This document shows positions 39,286-47,303 of a stretch of DNA of 64,000 bases, in pieces. How positions within the stretch are numbered: the first letter of the stretch is position 1; every line of letters starts with the position of its first letter. Both the position numbers and the translations under genes were made by a program. The stretch lies in contig NZ_FMCX01000001.1 in assembly GCF_900091555.1 (NCBI RefSeq), positions 248,001 through 312,000 of the forward strand. The letters run 5' to 3'. This DNA comes from Micromonospora mirobrigensis. GTDB lineage: Bacteria > Actinomycetota > Actinomycetes > Mycobacteriales > Micromonosporaceae. The notes under the pieces were generated by a model. The model searched no databases and was not told the origin of the DNA. It saw only the letters and a program-made list of their open reading frames with translations.

Positions 39286-40488
39286 ATGACCGACTCCGAC
39301 ATCTGGCAGCGGGCGGTGGCCGACCTGGTCGACCGGGCGCACCGGCTCGCGCCGGACGACCTGACCATGGCGGTGAACACCGCCCTGGCGGGCTCGGGCG
39401 TCGCCGTGACGGTCTACCTGGTCGACGTGGAGCAGCACCGGCTGCGGCCGCTGCCCGACCCGGCCCGCCCGGCGCGGGATCCGCTGTCCATCGACGGCAG
39501 CCTGCCGGGCCGCGCGTTCACCCTGCTCGAGCCGTACGCGGCGCAGGGTGAGCCGGCCCGGCTCTGGGTGCCGGTGGTCAACGGCACCGACCGGCTGGGG
39601 TTGCTGGAGGTGTCGCTGCCGCCGGGCACGGACCCCGCGGACCGGTCGGTCCGGGACGGCTGCCGGCTGGTCGCCGGGCTGATCGGCCACCTGGTGACCA
39701 GCAAGCGGGCGTACGGCGACAACCTGCGCCGGGCCACCCGGAGCCGGCCGATGGCGGTCTCCGCCGAGCTGCTGTGGGAGCTGCTGCCGCCACTGACCTT
39801 CGCCACCGGCGATACGGTGATCAGCGGCCTGTTGGAGCCCTGCTACGACGTGGGCGGCGACGCCTTCGACTACGCGCTGGACGACGGGGTGATCTCCCTG
39901 GCGATCCTCGACGGAGTGGGGCACGGCCTACCGGCCGCGCTGACCACCGCGGTGGCGCTGGCGGCGATCCGGGCGACCCGGCGGGCGGGGGGTGGTCTGT
40001 TGGAGCAGGCGCGCGCGGTCGACGATGCGGTCCGCGCCGAGTGGGCCGACGCCCGGTTCGTCACCGGGGTGCTGGCCACCTTCGACCCGGCCACCGGTGT
40101 GCTGCGGTACGTCAACGCGGGTCATCCGGCGCCGCTGCTGTTGCGCCGGGGGCACGCCGTGCACGACCTCACCGGCGGCCGGCGCCTGCCGCTGGGGTTG
40201 TCCGGGCCGGCGCCGGAGCCGGCGGAGCTGCGCTGGGAACCGGAGGATCGGCTTCTGCTGTACACCGACGGGGTCACCGAGGCGCGGGACGCGGCCGGGG
40301 AGCTGTTCGGTGCGGCCCGGCTGGCCGACCTCGCGGAGCGGCACACCGGCTCGGCGCTCCCTCCGGCCGAGACGCTGCGCAGGCTCAGCCACGCCGTCGC
40401 CGACCACCAGGCGGGTGAGTTGGCCGACGACGCCACGCTGCTGCTGGTGCAGTGGTCACCGGCGGCGGCCGACCGGTCGGTGCCCTGA
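39286..40488 (+). CDS. PP2C/SpoIIE-type serine phosphatase with GAF-like N-terminus
   Basis: The 400-residue product has an N-terminal half resembling a sensory GAF domain (VTVYLVDVEQHRLRPL to LGLLEVSLP) and a C-terminal PP2C domain (from about residue 175). Metal-binding acidic motifs include CYDVGGDAFDY, ILDGVGHG, LLYTDGVTEA and DDATLLLVQ. Such phosphatases dephosphorylate STAS anti-anti-sigma proteins; a STAS gene converges on it with only 11 bases between stops, which makes a partner-switching pair likely. Confidence 0.93.
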   Translation: MTDSDIWQRAVADLVDRAHRLAPDDLTMAVNTALAGSGVAVTVYLVDVEQHRLRPLPDPARPARDPLSIDGSLPGRAFTLLEPYAAQGEPARLWVPVVNGTDRLGLLEVSLPPGTDPADRSVRDGCRLVAGLIGHLVTSKRAYGDNLRRATRSRPMAVSAELLWELLPPLTFATGDTVISGLLEPCYDVGGDAFDYALDDGVISLAILDGVGHGLPAALTTAVALAAIRATRRAGGGLLEQARAVDDAVRAEWADARFVTGVLATFDPATGVLRYVNAGHPAPLLLRRGHAVHDLTGGRRLPLGLSGPAPEPAELRWEPEDRLLLYTDGVTEARDAAGELFGAARLADLAERHTGSALPPAETLRRLSHAVADHQAGELADDATLLLVQWSPAAADRSVP

Positions 40489-40499
40489 CGGGTCGTGGC

Positions 40500-40862
40500 T
40501 CAGCCGAGGCGGCGCCACTGCGGGACGCCTCCCGCCGGCCGGTACGCCTCGTCGTCGGCCCAGCCGAGCACCGGGCCCACGGCGGTGATCCGCAGGATCC
40601 GGGCGACCACCGGTTGCGGGTCGGTGACCCGGAGCCGGACGCCTCGCTCGGTGGCGGCGTCCGCCGCGCGCAGCAGCACCCGGATGCCGGTGGAGTCGAG
40701 GAAGCTCACCCGGGTCAGGTCGACGAGGACCTCGCGGGCGCCGGGCCGTCCGACGGCGTCGAGGAAGGCCCGTTCGACGTGGTCGGCCGCGACCCGGTCG
40801 AGTTCGCCGGCCGGGCTCAGGATGACCCGACCGCCTGCGGCGTCCCGCACGTCCACGTCCAT
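40500..40862 (-). CDS. STAS-domain anti-sigma factor antagonist
   Basis: The product of about 120 residues starts MDVDVRDAAGGRVILSPAGELDRVAA and has the phosphorylatable Ser57 in VSFLDSTGIRVLLRA. STAS antagonists release sigma factors from anti-sigma kinases when dephosphorylated. An alternative ATG at 40874 adds MGWP; neither start has a strong ribosome-binding site. The convergent SpoIIE-type phosphatase is the probable activator. No anti-sigma kinase gene is nearby. Confidence 0.92.
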   Translation of the reverse strand: MDVDVRDAAGGRVILSPAGELDRVAADHVERAFLDAVGRPGAREVLVDLTRVSFLDSTGIRVLLRAADAATERGVRLRVTDPQPVVARILRITAVGPVLGWADDEAYRPAGGVPQWRRLG

Positions 40863-41196
40863 GGGCCACCCCATCGGGAGAAAGAGAAGGAGTTGTGACC
40901 GCCCGGCAGCGGGCAGCCGTTGGTCGACCATACCGGCTGCGCTGGCGGATCGACCACGGCCGGCGCGACCGGTCGCCGGGCCTTCCCGGAGGCCCCGGTT
41001 GCGCGGTACGCCGGCACCCTCGGTGATCGGTACCGGCGCCGCCACTCCTCCCTTTTTCGCAGGTCAAGTCCACTAACGGACAGCAGCAAGGCACGGTTGG
41101 CCGCTTGTCAGCCGATCCTGCCGATACGTAGCGTCAGCAGCGGTAGCGGCGGTGGTCAGCCACCGGTCCGCCACGGAGGGGTCTGGGGATGAGGCA
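40863..41196. other. intergenic region without a convincing gene
   Basis: About 330 bases lie between the STAS start and the terminator at 41197. Frames exist on the minus strand upstream of the STAS gene but are Arg/Gly-rich without a ribosome-binding site. On the plus strand TTGTCA (41105-41110), 18 bases and TAGCGT (41129-41134) form a possible promoter with no protein gene downstream on that strand. Confidence 0.5.
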
Positions 41197-41232
41197 GCGG
41201 ACCGTGGATCCGGCCCGGGATCCACGGTCCGC
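41197..41232. terminator. strong hairpin terminator downstream of the dicarboxylate symporter
   Basis: A perfect 15-bp stem (GCGGACCGTGGATCC at 41197-41211 with its complement at 41218-41232) and a 6-base loop lie 10 bases beyond the symporter stop. Confidence 0.8.
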
Positions 41233-41242
41233 GCCGCTGCGG

Positions 41243-42718
41243 TCAGCGGGGCACCGGCACCCGCGGGTCGGCCAGCCGGGCGTCCGCCTCGGTCTCGTCG
41301 CCCGGGGTGGCGGGCGCGCCGTGCGCGTCGTCCTCGTCGAGCATGGTGAGCTCGTCGAAGGGGTCCCGCCCGGCCAGCACCGCCTGGGCGCGGTCCCGGT
41401 CGAACTGCCCGGTCCAGGTGCCGACCAGGACGGTGGCCACCGCGTTTCCGGCGAAGTTGGTCAGCGCCCGGGCCTCGGACATGAACCGGTCGATGCCGAC
41501 GATCAGGCCGACGCCGTCGACGAGTTCGGGGCGGTGCGACTGGAGGCCACCGGCCAGGGTGGCCAGACCGGCGCCGGTCACCCCGGCCGCACCCTTCGAG
41601 GCAATGATCATGAACCCCAGCAGGGAGATCTGCTGGGCGATCGAGAGCGGCTTGCCGAGCGCGTCGGCGATGAACAGCGACGCCATGGTCAGGTAGATGG
41701 CGGTGCCGTCGAGGTTGAAGGAGTAGCCGGTCGGCACGGTGATGCCGACGACGGGCCGGGCGACGCCGACGTGCTCCATCTTGGCGATCAGCCGGGGCAG
41801 CGCCGACTCGGACGAGGAGGTGGAGAGGATCAGCAGGAACTCGCGGCCCAGGTAGCGCAGCAGCTTGAAGATCGAGATGCGGGCCACGAACCAGAGCAGC
41901 GCGCCGAGCACGGCGAAGACGAAGATCGCGCAGGTGGCGTAGAAGCCGAGCATGATCTGGGCGAGGCTCTTCAGCGCGTCCACGCCGGTCTCGCCGACCA
42001 CGGCGGCGATGGCGCCGAACGCGCCGATCGGTGCCAGCCACATGATCATGGCGAGCACCTTGAAGACCACCCGTTGCAGGGCGGCGATGGCGTTGACGAC
42101 CGGTTCGCCGCGACGGCCGAGGCTCTGCACGGCGAAGCCCACCAGCAGCGCCACCAGCAGCGCCTGGAGCACCTCGCCCTCGGTGAGCGCGGAGAACAGG
42201 GTGGTGGGGATGATGCCGAGCAGGAAGTCGACGGTCCCCTCGGATTCACCGCCGGCCGCCTTCTGGCCGGCGGCGGCGAGCGAGTCGTCGAGGTTGAGGC
42301 CCTGTCCGGGGTGGATCAGGTTGCCGACGACCAGCCCGATCGCCAGCGCGACGGTCGACATGGTGAGGAAGTAGCCGAGCGCGAGCCCGCCGACCTTGCC
42401 GACCTGGGCGGCCTTGCGGACCGAGCCGACGCCCAGCACGATCGTGCAGAAGATCACCGGGCCGATCATCATCTTGATCAGGTTGACGAAGCCGGTGCCG
42501 AGCGGCTTGAGCGACTTCGCGAAGTCGGGAAAGAGGAATCCCACCGCGATGCCGGCCAGCACGGCGGCGATGACCGCCAGGTAGAGGTAGCGGGTGCGGT
42601 CGCGGCGCCGGGTCGGCTCCGCCACGGTGTCGGCGCCCGGCGGCCCCGCCGCTTCGGTGTCGGCTGCCCGGCGGGCGGGCGGGACGGATTCCGGCTCGGG
42701 ATCGCGCTGCTCTGCCAT
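41243..42718 (-). CDS. dicarboxylate/amino acid:cation symporter (DAACS, DctA/GltP-like)
   Basis: The 491-residue transporter has about eight membrane helices plus two re-entrant loops. It carries the Ser-rich loop STSSSESALP and the NMDGT-equivalent FNLDGTAIYL, which bind Na+ or H+ and substrate. Family members import C4-dicarboxylates, glutamate or aspartate. About 40 residues precede the first helix and about 50 charged residues follow the last, both longer than usual. It is a single-gene unit with its own terminator. Confidence 0.94.
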   Translation of the reverse strand: MAEQRDPEPESVPPARRAADTEAAGPPGADTVAEPTRRRDRTRYLYLAVIAAVLAGIAVGFLFPDFAKSLKPLGTGFVNLIKMMIGPVIFCTIVLGVGSVRKAAQVGKVGGLALGYFLTMSTVALAIGLVVGNLIHPGQGLNLDDSLAAAGQKAAGGESEGTVDFLLGIIPTTLFSALTEGEVLQALLVALLVGFAVQSLGRRGEPVVNAIAALQRVVFKVLAMIMWLAPIGAFGAIAAVVGETGVDALKSLAQIMLGFYATCAIFVFAVLGALLWFVARISIFKLLRYLGREFLLILSTSSSESALPRLIAKMEHVGVARPVVGITVPTGYSFNLDGTAIYLTMASLFIADALGKPLSIAQQISLLGFMIIASKGAAGVTGAGLATLAGGLQSHRPELVDGVGLIVGIDRFMSEARALTNFAGNAVATVLVGTWTGQFDRDRAQAVLAGRDPFDELTMLDEDDAHGAPATPGDETEADARLADPRVPVPR

Positions 42719-42766
42719 GACCCCGCCACCTACCCAGTGCCGTCGGCCGCCACACCCGGGGTCGGC

Positions 42767-43429
42767 TCAGGGCGGGAAGACCCCGAACGACCGCCAGCCC
42801 CGGTCCGGGAAACCAGCCGCCTCGGCGACCCGGGCGGAGGCCCGGTTGCCGGCGTCGTGCAGGTAGGTGGGGATCGCGCCCTCGTCGAGCACCCGGCGGG
42901 CGGCCTGCGCGATCAGCCGCCGGGCCAGTCCCCGACCCCGGGCCTCCGGGGCCGTCCCGACGGCCAGCTCGTGTCCGTGCGCGTCGTGCCGCTTGACGCC
43001 GACCCCGGCCAGGTAGCCGCCGTCGGCGTCCCGGGCCACCAGCACCTCCGGGCCGAAGAGTCGCAGCCAGCGCGGGAATCCGGGTTCGGTGGACGCCACC
43101 CACTCCCCCGCGTCGGGCAGCGGCGCGGGGGCCACGCACCAGCGGAACGATCCGTCGTGGGTCACCCACTCCGGATGCCCCACCGCGGCGGGCAGCCCGG
43201 CGAGGAGCCGCTCCTCGCCCTGGCGGGCCAGGGCCCGGACCGCGTCGACCCGGCTCGGTCCGACGGAGAGCACCACGCTGCCGGGGGCGCCGACGGCCAG
43301 CGCCGGCCGGAGCCGGCCGTCCCAGGCCGGCAGGTCACGGCGGCGGGAGCGGACCACGTGCAGCCCCGGGCCCGCCGGCCACTGCCCGAGCCAGGTGGCC
43401 AGGTGCAGGTGGAGTCGCCGGTCCAGCAC
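42767..43429 (-). CDS. GNAT family N-acetyltransferase
   Basis: The 220-residue product has a C-terminal GNAT core with the acetyl-CoA loop APEARGRGLARRLIAQAARR, then YLHDAGNRASARVAEAAGF. The N-terminal 100 residues (HLATWLGQWPAGPGLHVV) are less conserved. The GTG at 43429 follows a G-rich ribosome-binding site (GGGGGTGA); a longer frame upstream is not supported. The acceptor substrate is unknown. Confidence 0.85.
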   Translation of the reverse strand: MLDRRLHLHLATWLGQWPAGPGLHVVRSRRRDLPAWDGRLRPALAVGAPGSVVLSVGPSRVDAVRALARQGEERLLAGLPAAVGHPEWVTHDGSFRWCVAPAPLPDAGEWVASTEPGFPRWLRLFGPEVLVARDADGGYLAGVGVKRHDAHGHELAVGTAPEARGRGLARRLIAQAARRVLDEGAIPTYLHDAGNRASARVAEAAGFPDRGWRSFGVFPP

Positions 43430-43499
43430 CTGGTCACCCCCCGCTCGATCCGGATCCTTCAAGATCAGGGTACGCCCGCGGCGTGCGGGCGACGCCCGA

Positions 43500-44042
43500 T
43501 CAGGCCCGGGAGCCACCGCCGTGCTGGACGTGGCCGCCACGGCTGTCCTGGTCGGCTCGTCCGCCCTGATCCGCGTGGTGCTCGTGGTCGGCGTGGCCGC
43601 CGTGGTACCGGTGCGCCACCGCGTGACCGCGGCCCCGGGCGATCAGCGCCCGGTTGACCGGCACGGTCACCGCGAACGCCACCGCGAGGGCCAGCAGCAG
43701 GCTGACCCAGAACAGCCAGCTGGTGAGGCCGGCGTCCATGGCGCCGGGGACGCCCAGCATGACGGCGTTGTCGGTCACCTCCATCACCAGGATGCTCACC
43801 GTGTCCGCGGCGAGCGCCACCCCGACGGCGGAGCGTAGCGGCAGGCCGGAGCGGAGCACCGGCCGGATGGTCAGCGCGTAGCCGAAGAGGAAGGCCAGCG
43901 CGACCGAGAGCAGGACGGTGGCGAGGTTGTGCCAGCCGAGCGCGGTGCCGACGATCATGCCGAGCACCTCGCCGACGGCGCAGCCGGTGAGGCAGTGCAG
44001 GGTGGCGGCGACGGCCAGCCGGGTGAGGTTCCGGTTCTCCAT
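43500..44042 (-). CDS. DUF4396 membrane protein with His-rich tail
   Basis: The product of about 180 residues has four membrane helices (about residues 10-35, 40-58, 65-95 and 105-130) with the DUF4396 pattern HCLTGCAVGEVLGMIVGTALGW. Its C-terminal tail has more than ten histidines (HGGHADHEHHADQGG and later HVQHGGG), which suggests metal binding. A CsoR-type copper operator lies 13 bases upstream of the ATG at 44042; a GTG at 44051 is an alternative start. Together these point to a role in copper handling, a function not, to my knowledge, assigned to DUF4396. Confidence 0.87.
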   Translation of the reverse strand: MENRNLTRLAVAATLHCLTGCAVGEVLGMIVGTALGWHNLATVLLSVALAFLFGYALTIRPVLRSGLPLRSAVGVALAADTVSILVMEVTDNAVMLGVPGAMDAGLTSWLFWVSLLLALAVAFAVTVPVNRALIARGRGHAVAHRYHGGHADHEHHADQGGRADQDSRGGHVQHGGGSRA

Positions 44043-44054
44043 GCCCGCCACGGT

Positions 44055-44071
44055 ATACCCCCTAGGGGTAT
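44055..44071 (-). promoter_or_regulatory. CsoR-type copper-responsive operator
   Basis: ATACCCCCTAGGGGTAT has perfect 7-base arms (ATACCCC/GGGGTAT) around CTA. It matches the ATACCC...GGGTAT pattern of CsoR binding sites in Gram-positive bacteria. TAATAC on the minus strand (44068-44073) overlaps it and could be a -10 box. Confidence 0.75.
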
Positions 44072-44279
44072 TAGCAAAGCGACGTCGGTCACTCCCGGGC
44101 GGTTGCCCGACGACAACCGAAACAACCTCGACCGTCGGTTGGACCGCCGGTCGGCCGGGTAGACGTACCGAACATCACCGATACCTCACCCGCGTCACGC
44201 CCGCGCGGAACCGGAGACATCGACGGTGCGTCATATCTATTTCCATACATGTACAACTTCCTTTGGGACGGTAATGGTC

Positions 44280-44468
44280 ATGCCTAATCAGTCGAATGAC
44301 CGGTACCAGCAGGACACCGACCGCGCCTGGGAGGTGGCGATGGCCGCCGGGCGGTTCCCGGCCCAGCCGGCGTACCGGGAGGCTCGCTCGGGCGACTCGC
44401 CGTCCTGGGCCGAGCTGAACGCCCTGCCCGCCGGCACCTCCACCCGGCGCGGCCTCACCGCCCACTGA
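44280..44468 (+). CDS. small hypothetical protein
   Basis: A 62-residue frame starts MPNQSNDRYQQDTDRAWEVAMAAGRFPAQPAYREA and ends TSTRRGLTAH. Its codon use fits the genome after the first dozen codons. The 50 bases upstream are AT-rich (TCATATCTATTTCCATACAT region), which suits a promoter. It directly precedes a VapBC module but is not coupled to it. I recognise no family. Confidence 0.5.
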   Translation: MPNQSNDRYQQDTDRAWEVAMAAGRFPAQPAYREARSGDSPSWAELNALPAGTSTRRGLTAH

Positions 44469-44531
44469 CGCACCATCGGTGACCGCATTTTGGTGCGCCC
44501 AAGCGACGATTTCTGGTGTACCTCCGGCCTC

Positions 44532-44786
44532 ATGACACGCATCACCGTGGACGTCAACGACGAGTGGCTCGATGCCGCGCGAGAGGTGCTGGGGACGGAC
44601 ACCAAGGTCGCCACCATCAACGCCGCCCTCCACGCCGTCGCGCTTCGCCGTCACGCCAAGGAGATCGTCGCCGCCTTCGACCAGGTGGAGATGGACTTCT
44701 CCGGCTCGATCGAGGCGTGGCGACACGGCGGCGGGCGTGACCTGAGCCGCCTGACGGAGGACGCGCGGGGCGCGGGGGCGGCGTGA
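44532..44786 (+). CDS. VapB-type antitoxin
   Basis: The 84-residue product starts MTRITVDVNDEWLDAAREVLGTDTKVATINAALHAVALRRH, the beta strand and two helices of the ribbon-helix-helix VapB/DUF2191 family, and ends in a flexible tail that would wrap the toxin. Its stop overlaps the toxin start by four bases. Upstream, TGGTGCGCC (44491) and TGGTGTACC (44514) form an imperfect direct repeat that could be the autoregulatory operator. Confidence 0.87.
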   Translation: MTRITVDVNDEWLDAAREVLGTDTKVATINAALHAVALRRHAKEIVAAFDQVEMDFSGSIEAWRHGGGRDLSRLTEDARGAGAA

Positions 44787-45205
44787 TGGCTGGGCAGATA
44801 TACCTGGCCGACACGTCGGTCTACGTCCTCCAGGGACGGCATGCCGCAGTGCGGCGACGGTTCGAGACCCTCCTCGCCGAGGGGCGCCTGGCGGCCTGCC
44901 AGCTGACCTGGCTGGAGTACCTGAACAACGCGCCGCACCCGAAAGGCTACGAGATCCTCTGGCAGGCCCTGCACGGCCACCGGTGGATCGATGTGACGTC
45001 CTCCGCCATGGATCGGGCACCGGAAGTTCATCGGATGCTGGCCGCGGACAGCCAGCACCGGAACTTCCGCCTGCCGGACCTCATCATCGCGGCGACTGCG
45101 GAGACACACGGCGCGACGGTGCTGCACTACGACGCCGATTACGACCGGATCGGCGGCCTCACCGGGCAGCCCATGGAGTGGGTGGCGCCGCAGGGCAGTC
45201 TGTGA
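44783..45205 (+). CDS. VapC-type PIN-domain toxin
   Basis: The 140-residue product has the four acidic residues of a PIN ribonuclease: Asp in LADTSVYV (about residue 10), Glu in WLEYLNN (about 44), Asp in LPDLIIAATAE (about 98) and Asp in HYDADYD (about 118). VapC toxins cleave tRNA or rRNA when not bound by VapB. The GTG at 44783 overlaps the antitoxin stop; the ATG at 44786 is the alternative. Confidence 0.92.
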   Translation: MMAGQIYLADTSVYVLQGRHAAVRRRFETLLAEGRLAACQLTWLEYLNNAPHPKGYEILWQALHGHRWIDVTSSAMDRAPEVHRMLAADSQHRNFRLPDLIIAATAETHGATVLHYDADYDRIGGLTGQPMEWVAPQGSL

Positions 45206-45322
45206 GCGAGAGCGGCAGCGAAAGCGACGACACACCGCGGCGCTCCGCGCACGGCCTTCGCACACCTGTCGGGTAGCGTCCTCTGGTCCGAAATTTCGCG
45301 TACGACGGGAGATGCTCCGCGC

Positions 45323-45841
45323 ATGGGCAAGAAGACGATCCACGTCTCCGACTTCACCGGCACCGTGCTGGGGACCGACGACGAGGTGGTCAAGGTCGTC
45401 GTGCTGGAGCACCCCGACCTGGTGGCCGGACCCGTGCAACTGGACGCCACCGCGATCGAGGTGGAGAGCATCGACGACGCCGCGCTGGACGTGGCCGTGG
45501 TGGAGATCCACGACCGGCACGGCGGCGGCGAGCCGCGTCGGGTGGTGCTCACCGCCAGCGAGTTCGACGCGATGGCCACCGACGTGCCGATGGCCCAGCT
45601 GCTGCGTACCGCCGAGCGGGTGAGGCCACCGAAGGCCCGCCGGGCCGCCGAGAAGATCGACTACGGCACCATCGAGCACGCCGGCCGACCGCACCGGGGC
45701 CGGGTCACCGAGGAGGAGGCCCGGCTGGTGCGGGAACAGCTCGACGAGGTGAACAAGCGGCTCGCCGACGCCGGCATCCGCCAGGTCGACCCGGCCGACC
45801 CGGAGCACGCGGCCCGCTACGGCTTCCCCACCGCCGACTGA
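45323..45841 (+). CDS. hypothetical protein, acidic, soluble
   Basis: I do not recognise a family. The 172-residue product has a beta-rich N-terminal half (MGKKTIHVSDFTGTVLGTDDEVVKVVVLEHPDL to VVLTASEFDAMATDV) and a helical, charged C-terminal half (EEEARLVREQLDEVNKRLADAG). It looks like a small two-domain cytoplasmic protein. Its last 25 bases overlap the convergent membrane-protein gene. A role with the preceding VapBC is not indicated, as a 117-base gap separates them. Confidence 0.78.
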   Translation: MGKKTIHVSDFTGTVLGTDDEVVKVVVLEHPDLVAGPVQLDATAIEVESIDDAALDVAVVEIHDRHGGGEPRRVVLTASEFDAMATDVPMAQLLRTAERVRPPKARRAAEKIDYGTIEHAGRPHRGRVTEEEARLVREQLDEVNKRLADAGIRQVDPADPEHAARYGFPTAD

Positions 45842-46374
45842 CCCTCGCCCCGGCGCCGCCGCCAGTAGGCGTACGTGACGACGGCGAGCAGCGGCGGCCA
45901 CGCCAGCTGCGGGGCGTAGCAGGCGGTCATCACGGCACCGGCGAGGCCCTGCGGCGCGTCCGGATCCCCCATGTTCTGCGGGCCGTTCCATGCCGCCACG
46001 GTGGGCACGGCGAGCGCGGTCAGCGCCAGCACCCCGAGGGCGGCGACGGTGACCGCGAGTCCGACCGGGACGGCCCGGCCGCCGAACCACGGCACCCAGC
46101 GGGGCAGCACCTCACCCCACCGCCGCACCAGCCCGAGGGTGAGCAGCGCGGCGGCCTCGGCGAGCGCGGTCAGGGCGATCACGTACGGGGTGATCCAACC
46201 CGGGCCGTGGAAGAGCCGGGCCAGCTCGCCGGTGAACCCCACCGGGACACCCAGCCCCAACGCGATCCGCCACAGGCCGGAGGGCAGCACCAGCCACGGC
46301 ACGGCACGTGCTGCCCACTCCGCCCAACGTGGGACCGGCCGGGCGGTGCCTCTCGAAATGCTCACGGTCGTCAT
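45817..46374 (-). CDS. integral membrane protein, four helices
   Basis: The 185-residue product has four membrane helices (about residues 15-37, 50-72, 88-112 and 142-165) and short charged ends, with no recognised motif. The ATG at 46374 has AGGAG eight bases upstream. Its 3' end overlaps the convergent gene at 45323 by 25 bases. Function is unknown. Confidence 0.8.
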   Translation of the reverse strand: MTTVSISRGTARPVPRWAEWAARAVPWLVLPSGLWRIALGLGVPVGFTGELARLFHGPGWITPYVIALTALAEAAALLTLGLVRRWGEVLPRWVPWFGGRAVPVGLAVTVAALGVLALTALAVPTVAAWNGPQNMGDPDAPQGLAGAVMTACYAPQLAWPPLLAVVTYAYWRRRRGEGQSAVGKP

Positions 46375-46469
46375 CGGCGTGCTCCTGTCGGTGAAGGTCC
46401 TTGACCGACCCTGTCCGACGCCGCCGTCCGAGTGATCCCCGGCGCGGGGGAACCCACTCCCCCGCGCGG

Positions 46470-47201
46470 TCACTGGCCGATGGTGACCTGCTTCAACGCG
46501 GCGGCGACCCACTTCTCGACCGACTCCTTGGTCAGCCCGAGGCCGGTCAACGGGCCGTCGCCGTTCTCCTCCTCGATCAGCGCGAGCAGGACGTGCTCGG
46601 TGCCGACGTAGTTGTGCCCGAGTCGCAGCGCCTCCCGGAACGTCAACTCCAGCGCCTTCTTGCCGCGGCCGTCGTACGGGATGAGGTCCGGCACCTGCTC
46701 GACGGCCGGTGGCAGCACGGCGGTGGCCGCGGCCCGGACGTCGTCCAGGGCGACGCCGGCGGCGACGATCGCCTTGGCGGCCAGCGCTTCGGGCTCGGCG
46801 AGCAGGCCGAGGACCAGGTGCGCCGGGCCGATCTCCGGCGTTCCGGCGGCCCGCGCCTCCTCCTGGGAGGCGATCACCACGTTGCGCGCGCGTGGCGTGA
46901 AGCGCGCGAACCCGGCGTTCGGGTCGAGGGCGGCGGCCGAGTCCGACTTGGCCGCGGACCGCTTCTGTGCGGCCTGCTTGCTCACCCCCATGCTCTTGCC
47001 GATCTCGGTCCAGGACGCGCCGGAGCGGCGGGCCTGGTCGACGAAGTGGCCGATCAGGTGGTCGGCGACGTCCCCGAGGTGTTCGGCCAGCACCATCGCG
47101 TCGGAGAGTTGGTCGAGCGCGTCGGGCCGCGCCTTCTTGATCCCGGCGATCAGGTCGTCGAGGCGGATGGGGTGACTCATCTGCTGCGAAGGTTCCGTCA
47201 T
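46470..47201 (-). CDS. HTH plus Clp N-terminal-domain regulator-like protein
   Basis: The 243-residue product has a helix-turn-helix (SWTEIGKSMGVSKQAAQKR, about residues 63-82) and a double Clp-N (R) repeat: ARNVVIASQEEARAAGTPEIGPAHLVLGLL and then KALELTFREALRLGHNYVGTEHVLLALIEE. Clp-N domains bind adaptor or substrate peptides; there is no ATPase. The combination suggests a DNA-binding protein that senses or recruits proteolysis. The ATG at 47201 lies one base from a perfect palindromic operator, and the predicted transcript start falls on it, so translation is probably leaderless. Confidence 0.88.
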   Translation of the reverse strand: MTEPSQQMSHPIRLDDLIAGIKKARPDALDQLSDAMVLAEHLGDVADHLIGHFVDQARRSGASWTEIGKSMGVSKQAAQKRSAAKSDSAAALDPNAGFARFTPRARNVVIASQEEARAAGTPEIGPAHLVLGLLAEPEALAAKAIVAAGVALDDVRAAATAVLPPAVEQVPDLIPYDGRGKKALELTFREALRLGHNYVGTEHVLLALIEEENGDGPLTGLGLTKESVEKWVAAALKQVTIGQ

Positions 47202-47202
47202 G

Positions 47203-47249
47203 CGTCAACCATAGGTTGACGATGCCCCTGCGTCAACCTATGGTTGACG
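47203..47249. promoter_or_regulatory. twin-palindrome divergent promoter/operator
   Basis: Two perfect 19-base palindromes, CGTCAACCATAGGTTGACG (47203-47221) and CGTCAACCTATGGTTGACG (47231-47249), lie 28 bases apart centre to centre. Each holds the -35 (TTGACG) of one strand and the -10 (TATGGT) of the other, both with 17-base spacers: plus 47216-47221/47239-47244 and minus 47236-47231/47213-47208. Confidence 0.85.
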
Positions 47250-47303
47250 AAACTGTCGGCATCGGGCTGTCACGATGGATGCCCGTCCGGACATGGGAGG
47301 GAC

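Noticed and set aside
45323..45841. Lsr2-like nucleoid protein
   Set aside because: The N-terminal strands look faintly similar, but the DNA-binding C-terminal motif of Lsr2 is missing.
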